Assembly: GCF_000988165.1 (NCBI RefSeq)
Contig: NW_020169330.1
Coordinates: forward strand, 1-42,592
Source of the DNA: Vairimorpha ceranae
Lineage: Eukaryota; Microsporidia; Nosematidae
Direction: 5' to 3'
Length of the DNA: 42,592 nt
Positions 1 to 9,883 of the stretch are shown here, one piece after another. The notes beneath the pieces are model-generated. The model had not been told where the DNA came from. It worked only from the letters and a program-made list of their open reading frames with translations, and searched no databases. The translations under genes and the position numbers were made by a program. Numbering within the stretch: the stretch's first letter is position 1; each line of letters begins with the position of its first letter.

Positions 1-949
1 GCACAAGGGGACATATACACATAATTTAAACAAAAAAAGCACGTATCGAATTTGAGTCCCGTTTTAAACGGGATAGCGTAAGCTAGTTATTATATAATCG
101 TAGTACATTCACATATTTATTTTATTTTTAACCTTATGTTTTATCATATCCGAAACAAGCAAAATTAACAGTTATGCGTTAATACTATTTTAATATTCTG
201 ATTATAATGCCGTGTAATAAGATTGTTATTAATTATCACTACACTTACATTGGAAAATAAAAACAATTAATCAATTCAGAGATATATAAAAAAATTCCTT
301 AGCAATTCAATAATACTTGACTATATTGGAATTTTCTGAAATGCAGGAGATAAAAACAATAATTTGTCATTAGAAAAATGGCACAATGTGCTCTAAATAT
401 TTAATTTAAAGAACTTATAGCTATTTTATATATCAAATATTATGTTATACACTTATATCATCACTACTATATCATAAAAAACACAGAGATTTTGATATGA
501 TTTTTACCTTTCCTCTTTGAAAGTTTTTAATTTTTTAAAAGGAATGTTTGGCGCTACTTCATCTTTCCACTCCTCTCCAAATAACTACGTACAGAATTTT
601 TTAAAGTGAACGTAGTTATTCGGAGGGGGTGGAAAGATGTAGTAGTGCCGTATTTTTATCTAAAGAGCAAGCTGGTAATCTCTGAGATTACTTGTTATAA
701 AATAAAATATGACTAAAAGATTGTGTCATAAAAATGATACATGATATCTTAAATACGTGGGCATATTCATATTTTTGCTCTTTATTACTCGTATACTCTC
801 AAACAAAATGATTTTTATTAAATATTATTCCCTAGTTAAGGTAAAGTTATAGATGCATGTTTCGTAGTGGTTCATTGTGTCATCGCATATTATCATGCGA
901 GGAAATTCTGCTGCGTTAGTACTATAAAATAAGAGGTGGGATACAATAG
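1..949. other. Gene-free AT-rich stretch before the first Merlin element
   Basis: No open frame with a start signal is visible on either strand. Small perfect palindromes occur at 57-73 and 675-691, and a long hairpin lies at 550-649 (listed separately). The patch at 840-940 is less AT-rich than its surroundings but matches nothing I recognise. The stretch is probably decayed repeat DNA. Confidence 0.6.
550..649. repeat. 100-bp hairpin, MITE-like inverted repeat
   Basis: The arms at 550-590 and 610-649 are about 40 bp each and nearly complementary, separated by a 19-bp spacer. Each outer end begins ggc(g/a)ctact and the inner ends meet at an ACGT-containing sequence (ataactacgt against acgtagttat). 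The arms are more GC-rich than the surroundings. No coding capacity is present. It could be a foldback MITE, the fused ends of a deleted DNA transposon, or a structured RNA. I saw no second copy in the window. Confidence 0.75.
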
Positions 950-951
950 AG

Positions 952-2136
952 ATTCATATTTGACCTCGCCGATTAAAAATTATAATCTCTTAAAATTAGG
1001 TGCAAAATCAAGAAGGTGAAAAAGGAATGCTTTTTGTATAAAATTGTAATTTAAATATAATAAATAATTTAAATTTTAAGAATAAGTCGGTATTTGTTAA
1101 TTGTATAGAGATTTAATTGCTTTTTTTTTAATCATTTATTGTTTTTGTGATTTTTATAGCTCTAAAAATGAATATTTATTTTGATGAAATAGAGAATACA
1201 TTTAAAAAAATTGTTTTTAATATTATTATAGAAAGATTTGCTCGCAGTGTTAAGGCAAAGTCAAAAAGTAATTAAGGACAAAATATTTTACAAGGTACTC
1301 GTGCTATTTGTAGGAAAAAAACAAAAATTTCAAGTAAAAACCCATTTTGTAATGATAAAATTAATTGGCTTGTAGTTGCGAGAATTAAATTTCTATTTTT
1401 GCATAACAATTTGATTAAATCTATAAATTTTATTACAAGATTAAGTAAAAAAACAATCGGTTGTATTGCAAAACAAAATATAAAAGGTAATACACAAATA
1501 GGAGGACCTGGCGTAATTATTGAAATAGATGAGTCGAAATTCGGCAAGCAAAAATACCATAAAGGGCACAGAGTTGATGGTGTATGAGTTCTAGGAATGG
1601 TTGAACGTGCTCCTTATCAAAAATTTATATTAATTAAAATTAAATAACAGAAAGACGGATACACTTACGGCGCTAATTAAAAAGTATGTCATGCCAGGAA
1701 GTATTATACATAAAGACTGCTGGAAATGATACGACAAATCGAGTGAATTTACAGAATATACACATCATACTGTATATCACAACATTGGTTTTATTAATAA
1801 CCAAACAGATACACATAAAAATACAATAGAAGGGACATGGGCAGGTGTAAAATTAAATATTCCTGCCAGAAATAGAACATATTCAAAAAGTAGTAATTTT
1901 CTGGTATTGTTTGCGGTTAAAAGAAACCAAAAATCTTTTGTATTTGAAAAAATAATTAAATCTCTTTTAAATTAACAAAAACCGACTTTGATTTAAATTT
2001 TTAATTTATTTATCTGTATAATTTCAATTTTAAGCAAAAAACATTACTTTTTGCTTTAAAAATCTTTTCTCCTTCTTAATTTTGCACCTTATTTTAGAGG
2101 TTAAAGATTTTTAATCGGCAGGGTCAAATATGAATT
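952..2136 (+). mobile_element. Merlin (ISXO2/IS1595-type) DNA transposon, first copy, decayed
   Basis: Both ends carry a long imperfect terminal inverted repeat of about 75 bp. The left arm is at about 952-1025 and the right arm at about 2060-2136. They share attcatatttgacc, cgattaaaaat and ggtgcaaaat in the same order when one is read in reverse complement. A broken transposase of the ISXO2/Merlin type lies between them. The 8-9 bp target duplication expected for Merlin is not evident, so the exact termini may be off by a few bases or the duplication has decayed. Confidence 0.85.
1168..1974 (+). pseudogene. Merlin transposase remnant (ISXO2-like DDE domain)
   Basis: The strand encodes recognisable blocks of an ISXO2-like transposase, broken by stops and at least one frame change. 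The blocks run in family order: an N-terminal stretch from the ATG at 1168, a remnant of the zinc-ribbon region near 1295, the first catalytic block GVIIEIDESKFGKQKY at about 1510-1555, a stop at 1585, then DGYTLTALIKKYV, the second block with HKDCW near 1710-1730, and the third block NTIEGTW near 1826. The frame ends at 1974. The three acidic catalytic positions are still readable, so decay is recent enough to see the domain but the gene cannot make a full enzyme. The antisense open frame at 1272-1547 is a shadow. Confidence 0.85.
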
Positions 2137-3083
2137 TCTAATGTATTCTTCAGCCTTAAGATATCCTAATTTTTATTTAAATAGCAAAAATTTTAATTTA
2201 TATTGTTAAAGAAAAAACACCTTTAAAATGTTATGTCACTAAAAATAAACATAAATTTTTCGTTTTAAATATTATTTATCATCACATAATGAACGCAGAT
2301 AAGGAGTACAGTTTGCGGATTTTTTTATTAAACAAATCAATTATTTTTTTAGAAAAAGTATAAAAGCTTTGAAATAATAAATTTGAATTTATTATATGTT
2401 CTTAAAATGATTTTTTAAATTTACTCTGATGCTTTATTGATAAATAATTGACAAAAAGTATTTTTTATATTTAGAACCCTTTTTAAGCACATTTTGTATG
2501 TTAAAAGAATTCTTATAATGAAAAGATGTTATTGAAGTGTTTTTTTAAAAACTTACTATCGATAAAAATTTATTTAAAAAAACAAATAAAAATTTTATTT
2601 TTAATTACTATTGCAAAACATATAAATTAATAGACTATTTTACACGAAACAAATAATTCAGTTCATAAAAATATTAATAGATTAAAAATTGCCTTTTTTA
2701 TTTATTAAATTATAAACAAATATATCAATTATTTGTTTATTTGCGGGCTACTTTTGTTAAATTATCTGTTATGCTAGTATAAGCACTGGGAAAACAAATG
2801 TGCTAATCTGCAACTTTGGCCTATTGAAATATTGTCTGATATCCAGTACACCATTATAATGAGCACAAGAGTCTTTATACGGCAATAGATAAATTTACGT
2901 TTCGAATACAATCAATAATTTCTAGTACAGTATAATGTTTAAAGTAACATTTGCCTGCAAACCATCCTGTGTATTCATTTATGGTATTATTTGCTCATAA
3001 TTTTAGTAATAAACACAGAAGTTATATTAATAAACACATTTAAACGTTAAACAAAAATAAATACAAAATAAAAATTCAAAGTT
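2137..3083. other. Intergenic, with a weak coding-like remnant on the minus strand
   Basis: Most of this is homopolymer-rich AT sequence. Between about 3000 and 2760, read on the minus strand, base composition becomes less AT-rich. Amino-acid strings such as EYTGWFAGKCYFKHYTVLE and, one frame over, LDIRQYFNRPKLQ appear, interrupted by stops. This resembles a decayed protein, perhaps from a mobile element, but I cannot name a family. A perfect 10-bp inverted repeat lies at 2712-2721/2731-2740. Confidence 0.4.
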
Positions 3084-3749
3084 TTATATAATAATTTTTT
3101 GTAGCTGCAAATGGGTAATTAAATTTGCAAACATAAGTTCTATAACAGAAATTTTCCCAAATTTTGTTATTAAAAGTCTATCAAAAAAATCTTTTTCAAT
3201 TGAAAAATCCTCAGAATCTGAATCTATTGGTTCAATCAAACGTATAAAATCTGCTGACAATCTTATTTTTTCTTGTGTTGATGCGTCTAAAATTAGCACT
3301 TTATTTTTTAACTTAAAATTAAAAAGACCAGCTTTGGGGGAAAAATATTTTGATTGCAAATTAGGGTTTCTAAAAATGTCTTCTTCAAGGGTTTTAAGAT
3401 ATTCAAATATTGACTTTTCTAAATTATTGTTATTTTTACTTGTTGTTAATTTTGTACTTTCTTGTGTGTTGTTGAGCGATGAAATAGCGATACTAGTTTT
3501 TTTTATTTTATCAAATATTAAATATCTCAATCCTCGGAAAAGTTCATAAAACACAATTTCATGATATACTTCTTTTCCCACATTGTTTTTAACATATAAG
3601 TCGTAAGGAAAGTCTTGATCAGCTGAAACAACTTCTATTGTCTGGTGAGCAAAAATGTTTTTTAATTTACTAGCCAATATAGGTATCACTACAAATAAAA
3701 ATAATAAACACCCGACTACTATTAATACTGCTTTCCTATTTATTGACAT
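3084..3749 (-). CDS. Membrane-anchored protein of unknown function, lineage-specific
   Basis: The protein has 221 residues. One strongly hydrophobic segment near the N-terminus (about residues 4-27) suggests a signal anchor with the rest lumenal or extracellular. The start is the ATG at 3749 and not the GTG upstream, because a CCC signal sits 5 nt before it, as in the other genes here. The middle is Ser/Thr/Asn-rich and the C-terminus hydrophobic (FGKISVIELMFANLITHL). That ending, and the single N-terminal anchor, resemble the proteins at 8899, 15,092 and 18,818, so a very diverged family is possible. No known domain is recognised. It stands alone between repeats. Confidence 0.8.
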   Translation of the reverse strand: MSINRKAVLIVVGCLLFLFVVIPILASKLKNIFAHQTIEVVSADQDFPYDLYVKNNVGKEVYHEIVFYELFRGLRYLIFDKIKKTSIAISSLNNTQESTKLTTSKNNNNLEKSIFEYLKTLEEDIFRNPNLQSKYFSPKAGLFNFKLKNKVLILDASTQEKIRLSADFIRLIEPIDSDSEDFSIEKDFFDRLLITKFGKISVIELMFANLITHLQLQKIII

Positions 3750-4890
3750 AAAAAGGGCACTATTTGTAATTTTTAAATACACATGTCAAAAAATCTTGAG
3801 ATAAAATTTCATAAATTGATATTTTAGAAGTTATCGATGTCCCAAAACCGCGTGTTTACATTAATTTGTTTTGAAAGATTCCGCGAAAGGTTTTTATAAT
3901 AATTCCATTATAAATTTATCTATTCTACTTTGTAGACATACATATTGACTCATCGCTTTTAGCATTTTTTATCAAATTATTTGTCAACATGTCAAAAAAA
4001 TCATGTTTATTGATCGTTATGATTTTTCTAGTTTAACAATATTTGAAAAACAAAATATAAACATTATTCATATCAATTTTGTAGAAAAAACGTTTCTTTA
4101 TCTTTTTATATCAATTTAATTTAGTAGTAATTTTTTTTAATTAAAGTCTTTATATTTATACACAAAATAATAATCTTATAAAAGCAATTGTTGCTAATTT
4201 TACAGTTTGCAATTTTTTCGAATTGGTATTGCACTTTTTCTTGTTTAGCAATATCATATTACTCTACTTTATGTTGTAAATTAGTAAGTTTTCAACGACT
4301 AAAAAACTTGCTTTATTTTAAAAATTTAGACGAAATAATATAAAATTTCTAATAAAATGAAAATTAACTTTAAAAATACAACTAAATTCTTGTCGTATCA
4401 CGATGCTATTGTGTAAAAAATAATAATAAGCTGTTTAAAGACTTAAAATATAAAATAATATTGATTTTTATAATTATGTAAAAAAGGGAAGGTATAGTAA
4501 TCTATTACTGCTATTCTAAATTGTATAAAATAAATCAGTTTCTGTGTGGTCTGAAAAAAATGATTTGTAAATAAAACTGAAATGTCCTAAAGAGACAAGC
4601 ACAATTAAAAAGTAAAGCTCTATGGCTTTTATTATAAATTTTAGTTTTATAAAATTTAATTAATCATATTATTTGTTCTATAAAATTCTTGGTTTCTTTT
4701 AAAATCCATTGACCCTCCTTTTTAAAATAATAAATTAAATAACTGTTATAAAAGATCAGAACAAAAGTTAACTTTACTTTAAATAAAAAACTTTTATTTC
4801 TATAAATTTAATTACCTACTTTATTCTATCAACTTAATTACTTATATTAAATTTGTCTTTATAAAATAGAAATAAAAAGTTTAGCGTCTA
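3750..4890. other. Long intergenic region with nothing recognised
   Basis: About 1.1 kb of AT-rich sequence separates the unknown genes ending at 3749 and 4891. I find no start signal followed by an open frame, no transposase motif and no strong inverted repeat. Confidence 0.6.
3755..3757 (-). promoter_or_regulatory. CCC start signal that fixes the start at 3749
   Basis: The minus strand reads gtgcccttttt and then the ATG. The same CCC element precedes nearly every gene in the window, which argues against the GTG further upstream. Confidence 0.65.
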
Positions 4891-5598
4891 TTAATCACCC
4901 CTATAAACCAAAATGGGTAGAATATTAATAAGATTTGTAATTTCTTTGATAACTTGATATTCCAAAATTTTTTCAACAAATTCAATATAAGAAATAACAG
5001 CTTTTTTATAAGTTGTATGTTCAATTTTTTTAAATAATATCTCCAACATAGGCTTTATTTCTCGACACATCTTTACTACTTCAATATTGTGCTGTAAATA
5101 TTCATTAAAAAAACTTAAAGTTTTTAAATTATATATAAATAATATATCCTTGGTTTTAATTTTTTTATTCTTTTTATTGTCAATAATACTGTCATTTAAC
5201 TTAAAAAATTCTTTAGATTTATACCATTTTGTTGCATTTGTTACCAATTGAAACCCAATATTTTTTACAAAAGATTTTAACTTTAAAATTTCTGACTGGT
5301 TCATATAAGTTATTTGTTCTTGTAATAAATCATGTGTAAATTTATATTTGTAGACACATTCTGTAAAAAAATGTGAAATATTTGTTAATCTTCGATTCCA
5401 TTCTCTAATAAACAATTGTAGAATATTACATTGACTTAATATATCGAGTTTATCGTTATACGATAATTTATTAAAAGATTCGATTCTTTGAAATTGTTTG
5501 ACTTCATGATTGTTTAAATTTGGTATCTCATAGTTTCTAACATAGTTTTCATCAAAAGTTGTTGCAAAGATTTTTTGTGCTAAATGTATAAAAAGCAT
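4891..5598 (-). CDS. Unknown helical protein, lineage-specific
   Basis: The protein has 235 residues and starts at the ATG at 5598, where CCC lies 2 nt upstream (tatcccatATG). It is rich in Lys, Asn, Ile and Phe with predicted-helical amphipathic stretches. The first 13 residues (MLFIHLAQKIFAT) are mildly hydrophobic and could be a weak signal peptide, but this is uncertain. No domain is recognised and no paralogue is obvious, although its size and setting among repeats match the secreted pair at 10,169 and 16,098. The frame is intact and obeys the local start signal, so it is probably a real gene. Confidence 0.75.
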   Translation of the reverse strand: MLFIHLAQKIFATTFDENYVRNYEIPNLNNHEVKQFQRIESFNKLSYNDKLDILSQCNILQLFIREWNRRLTNISHFFTECVYKYKFTHDLLQEQITYMNQSEILKLKSFVKNIGFQLVTNATKWYKSKEFFKLNDSIIDNKKNKKIKTKDILFIYNLKTLSFFNEYLQHNIEVVKMCREIKPMLEILFKKIEHTTYKKAVISYIEFVEKILEYQVIKEITNLINILPILVYRGD

Positions 5599-6709
5599 AT
5601 GGGATAAATTTAAACTTTTAAAAACTTTTCACAGTTAAGTTGATATAAAATATTTTTAACTTTTAAAAAAAGATTTTTGCAATATTTAACTATTTTAAAA
5701 ACAATGTGATGTAAATAATTTATTTTTTTAAAATGTTTTACTCAAAAGTTGTTATTCTTAAAAACATTTGTTAACTAAAATTCTAACATTGTTTATCTCC
5801 TTATTTTCTAAAAAATAGCGTAGAGTCCCAATTACACAATATTTTATATTTAAAATCAAAGATATAAATTTATATCTATAGGAAAAATTGCATAACAAAA
5901 CATTGTTGCTTTTGCAAAATTTTAATGGAAATAATTCTTAAAAGGATAAAAGCTTTTAAATAATTTTTTATAATATGTATATGTCGTATTATAGTCAATA
6001 ACCACATGCATTTTTTAATAATTAATTGTTAAAGACAATTTGTAACAGAAACTCTGGTCACAACCTTTTAAGTATGATAATTGTTCGCTTTCTTTATGAT
6101 AATTATTATTAAGTTTTATTGGTTAAAATATTTTATAAAAAAAACTAAAAATAAAAAAATTCTCACAAACTATCCCTAAAGAAAACATCTTAGGAAGTGA
6201 GAGTAGAAAATACAAAAATAAATCATTAAACAATAAAAATAACTTTTATTTCAAGAAACCGGATGGATAGACAGCAAAAAAGTGAGCATTATAGAGAGGT
6301 ACCTAGCCACTGGCCGCATTCCCTGAGAATATCCCAGTGCATCGTTATATATAGAAGTTTGGTATTATTGTAATATAAAAGCTGCTTAATTACAATTATT
6401 GTAAATTTTTTTTGCATAAATTATTACAAAGAAGCTTAAAATTTCCTGCTTTTACAAAAGAAACAAACTATGTGTTATAATTTACCACATGTCAATTGTG
6501 TTAATTTATTTATTACAATATTTAATTTTATTTTTACCTATCGGAAATACAGAGAATAAGAAAATAATTAAATAAATTTTGACTTAAAATATTTTCTGTG
6601 GCTGTAATACCACAGTGTATAAACTTTTTTTGACCTAAATAATTGCGCTATTCACCACATTTTATAGAAAATTTCTTTCAAAAAATTTTAGCAAATTTCG
6701 GGTAGAAGT
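5599..6709. other. Intergenic, with a short GC-richer coding-like patch
   Basis: AT-rich sequence without a credible gene. From about 6258 to 6395 on the plus strand the composition changes, and one frame reads TGWIDSKKVSIIERYLATG, one in-frame stop, then EYPSASLYIEV. It looks like a protein remnant of a mobile element or old gene. I cannot assign it. Confidence 0.45.
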
Positions 6710-7780
6710 GAATTTCAAGCTGCTGTTGAAAATGTATTTTTTTATTGCCCCTCCATATCAACATTTTTCAAAGAAGGAACTGTTTTAACTAAAAATATTT
6801 TGTCTAATACCGCGATATGTGTGTAACGTTTTTTTTAAAGTCTATAATCCTGAATAGTTACTAATGATCAATATAATTTGCTTATTTTTTTAGCAAGGCA
6901 CAAGCTTATACGAAATAAGCAATTTTGCGAAAGGTGTAAAGAATTTTTTTCTATGCAATTAATAAAAAAAGTCGAGGCTGGATGGTTATGAACCTGTTGC
7001 ACACAATGTAGATGTACCACTAGCATCAGAAGGGGTTCTGTTTTTTGAAAATCTTAAATTAAGATTTAGAGAACTTTTATTAAAAATTTATAAATATAAT
7101 TGAGGAAATACACCCGGAGAAATAAGTTTTGAGGTAGAAAAATTTAATAAGAACGTTTATAAGATTACAGATTTTGTCAATGAAGTCATTTGTTGAGTAT
7201 AACACGCAGGATTGGTGGATATAATGATGATTGTTCTCGAAAAATCGTGGAGATTGACGAATTCTTATTTTACAAGAAAATACAATAGAGGAAGAATTAG
7301 GAACGATTAATTGTATGTTGGAAATATTAAGCGCGGACAAGAAAATTGTTTTGGGGTGTCAGTTAAAAATAGCAATACTGATACAATGACAAGAGTTATT
7401 GTAGTTATTGTTGCCGTGGGCTCATTAATTATAACCGATAAATGGCGCGCGTTTGAGAAAGCACTTTCTGAAATTCGTGTTATGAATCATTTGAGTGTTA
7501 ATTATAGTCTTAACTTCGTTGATCTTGTCAATCTTATTGTGCATACTAAAAATATTGAAGGCTTATGGTCTCGCTCTATTATATAAGAAGAAAAGGACTA
7601 TTTTTTTTAGGGAAGCAATCAGAATATCTTTTATAATTTTTATAGGAATATTCAGTAGAAAAATATAAAATAAAAGCGTTAATTTTAATATTTCTTCAGT
7701 ATGATAAATTAGAATAAAAAGTACTTTTTTATATTTTTTAACCCTTATTTTTTTGCATTTTCAACAGCAGCCTAAAATTC
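6710..7780 (+). mobile_element. Merlin (ISXO2/IS1595-type) DNA transposon, second family, decayed
   Basis: Terminal inverted repeats of about 40 bp lie at 6710-6750 and 7742-7780. Their shared core is gctgctgttgaaaatg, followed inward by a T-rich tract and then ccc. These ends are unrelated in sequence to those of the element at 952-2136, so this is a second family. Just outside the right end, 7781-7798 repeats the terminal motif (aacagcagcttaaaatt), as if a second end abuts. A broken ISXO2 transposase fills the interior. No clear target duplication is seen. Confidence 0.8.
6900..7586 (+). pseudogene. Merlin transposase remnant, second family
   Basis: Recognisable blocks run in order across frames. 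A zinc-ribbon part shows CERC near 6930 and CCTQCRCTTSIRRGSVFF near 7000-7050. The first catalytic block is KIVEIDEFLFYKKK near 7240-7285, followed by KYNRGRIRND. The longest open piece starts near 7311 with NIKRGQENCFGVSVKN, then contains GSLIITDKWRAF (second acidic residue) and HTKNIEGLW (third). Stops and frame changes lie upstream of 7311, so no complete enzyme can be made. The antisense frame 7080-7340 is a shadow. Confidence 0.8.
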
Positions 7781-8372
7781 TAACAGCAGCTTAAAATTAA
7801 CATCTACTAAATTTTGTTATAAATAAAAAAATAAAAAAAAAAGGATACAAAATTCAATAAAAAAACAAGAAGAAGCTTAGTACAACAAAAAGAACACCAA
7901 CAGCGATAATTATGGCACAAGATGACTTATAATTTTAATGATAATAAAATATTTAGTAATAGAAGATTATTTATTTATTCTTGTATAGAACAACACTTAA
8001 AGTTTGGACACCTTACCAAAGGTTACAACAGTAATACATTAAAATGTTAGAATTTAAGCTTTAAAAATGTACATAAATATATTTTTAAATTGGTTTTTTT
8101 TAGTTTTCTTTTTTTTATTCATAAAATCCTCCTGTTAAAATTTGTAATCTTTATTTTAAAAAAATCTACATATAGTAATAGTACATTGTTACTTATACGC
8201 ATCGTTCTTTCCATTTATAAATGCAAAAAGTTAGAAATAAGTCTTTTGATGTTTAATCAATTAAACAATAAGTCTTGTTTTCAAAAAATATCCCTTTTTC
8301 CTTGTAATTTGTATTTAAGTGAATTAGTCAAAATTCTATACAAGAAAAGGAGATAATGTAAATGATTGCAAC
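7781..8372. other. Intergenic between the second Merlin and the duplicated cassette
   Basis: AT-rich. A plus-strand open frame of 88 codons (8090-8356) begins with TTG, lacks the CCC signal and has a composition typical of random AT-rich translation, so I do not call it. The left edge duplicates the Merlin terminal motif. Confidence 0.55.
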
Positions 8373-8490
8373 AACCATGTGAACAATTATCATTTCTCGT
8401 TGTAAATATTAATATCATGTCAAAATTTAAGTAGTAGACCAGTATAGGCGATTTTTAATAAATCTACCTATCCCTTAGCACTTATGCGAA

Positions 8491-8545
8491 TTTTTAAAAT
8501 AGTCAATAATAATTCCTGCGTCATTATTATTGACTATTTTAAAAA
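8491..8545. repeat. Perfect 23-bp inverted repeat in copy A
   Basis: Arms at 8491-8513 and 8523-8545 are exactly complementary around a 9-base loop. In copy B (about 14,682-14,738) the right arm is unchanged but the left arm has several differences and two extra bases, so the palindrome is imperfect there. Confidence 0.9.
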
Positions 8546-8898
8546 ATTTTTATTTTTCAATACAGAAGAGACTTTTAAAAAAAATGTTTGAGTAAATGAA
8601 ACTCTCTAAGCATTTATTGTTTAACTGTATAAAGGAAGTAACATTTAAAGTGTTTTTGAATATAGATTTAACATGCTAAAAAGTTTATTTCATAGTAATT
8701 CTTAGACTATAATCACAAAAAATTAAATAGATAAGCTTAACATTTACAAAAGATTTTTAATAAATTTAAAAGCTGTTCTAAAAAATATAAGAATTATTTT
8801 TCTTGCACCGTTAAATATCTTACTTTATAAAATATGCAATTTATCAAATTTAGTCCTCCCCTTATTTTAATAGGCTGCTGTACTATAATCTACCCCAT

Positions 8899-9558
8899 AT
8901 GATTTCTAAAGATATTATTTGCTTTCTTTTTAAGATATTTCTACTTCTAACTATATTTATTTTAATTATATTATTAATTATAAATTTAGTCAGTACATTC
9001 AACTACCGTAAATCATTATCTTATCCAATAGTGTCTCTAAATTCTGATTACGTTGGTCCAACGAATATTTCTAAACAAATAGATACACTAAAATCTTTTA
9101 ATCCATGTCTTAATGATTTACACACAAGGCTTCTTTGTCTGTCAAGGTATATAGTAACTAGAGATAATAAGCTTTATATGAGTAAAGTAGTTAATAGTGA
9201 AACACAACTTAATATTCTTAAAGAGAATAATGAAAGTGTTATTTTAGTTCAACAATCTCTTACTGAATCTATAATTCCACCTGAATCATTAAATTTTATA
9301 GATTACTTTTCTAAATTTGATTTTTCCGTTATAGATAATCAATATTTTATAAAACTTACAGAACTTGAAAAGTGTATTATTAAAAATAATAGAGATCGTA
9401 TATTACAATGTATAACAAATTCTGAATTTTTTATGGATAAAGAATTGATTAATAATTTAACTTTCAAGTACTTTGAAGTATTTGGGGATACAAACATGCG
9501 AATTTCTTCGTTAGATCTAATTTTTGCTAGATTCGTAATATATTTTTTAATTAAATAA
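8899..9558 (+). CDS. Membrane-anchored protein of unknown function, duplicate A
   Basis: The protein has 219 residues and is identical to the one at 15,092. Residues about 7-31 form one long transmembrane segment (Leu/Ile/Phe only), giving a short cytoplasmic N-terminus and a lumenal or extracellular rest. Cysteines are at 8, 70, 80, 159 and 171. The start is the ATG at 8899 with CCCC three nt before it (taccccatATG). The C-terminal part (LEKCIIKNNRDRILQCI, then SSLDLIFARFVIYF) resembles the end of the protein at 18,818 (VIECLSKNKLLACI, then FSTLDFLIYIYGNLLA), suggesting distant homology. The function is unknown. It lies upstream of, and points toward, the secreted gene at 10,169. Confidence 0.88.
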   Translation: MISKDIICFLFKIFLLLTIFILIILLIINLVSTFNYRKSLSYPIVSLNSDYVGPTNISKQIDTLKSFNPCLNDLHTRLLCLSRYIVTRDNKLYMSKVVNSETQLNILKENNESVILVQQSLTESIIPPESLNFIDYFSKFDFSVIDNQYFIKLTELEKCIIKNNRDRILQCITNSEFFMDKELINNLTFKYFEVFGDTNMRISSLDLIFARFVIYFLIK

Positions 9559-9645
9559 TTTAAATTTTAAAAAATGTTTTATGATTTTAAAATTTTATAT
9601 TTATTTTTAAAAATTTACAATACATTGATTTTTAAATATTAATGT

Positions 9646-9883
9646 TGTGTATTTCCTTACAAATTACAAATTTAATTTTATTTAAAACTTTTTAGAATTT
9701 CTTTAATATTTAAATAATTTCTCCTAACCCATAGAGAAGCAATACTTTGTACTTTTATATAAATAAGATAACAAAAACAATTAATCATTTATATTTGATA
9801 GAGAAGGTCATTAGGAGTTTATTATAAAAAATATTTTGGAACTATTTTTTAAGAACAGAACAGTTATTTAAATACGTTAAATA
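9646..9883. other. 238-bp segment present in cassette A only
   Basis: At the corresponding place in cassette B the flanks are joined directly at 15,838/15,839. The motif ttaaatatta occurs at both edges here (about 9632-9641 and 9878-9887). This fits either a deletion in B between short repeats or an insertion in A. No coding content is seen. Confidence 0.75.

Larger units (their letters stand above)
8373..9645. repeat. Cassette duplication, block 1, copy A
   Basis: This 1.27-kb block matches 14,564-15,838 in the same orientation, offset 6193 bp over the gene. By eye, the first 140 bp carry about five substitutions and a small cluster of changes with a 2-bp length difference. From 8514 to the end only one substitution (near 9590) is seen, and the gene and its promoter are identical. 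Confidence 0.95.

Noticed and set aside
57..73. Perfect palindrome with tcccgtttt, considered as a tRNA arm
   Set aside because: The neighbouring bases do not form the other arms of a tRNA.
1272..1547. Minus-strand frame of 91 codons
   Set aside because: It is antisense to the Merlin transposase remnant, whose plus-strand motifs are clear.
8090..8356. Plus-strand frame of 88 codons
   Set aside because: Starts with TTG, has no CCC signal and its translation looks like random AT-rich sequence.
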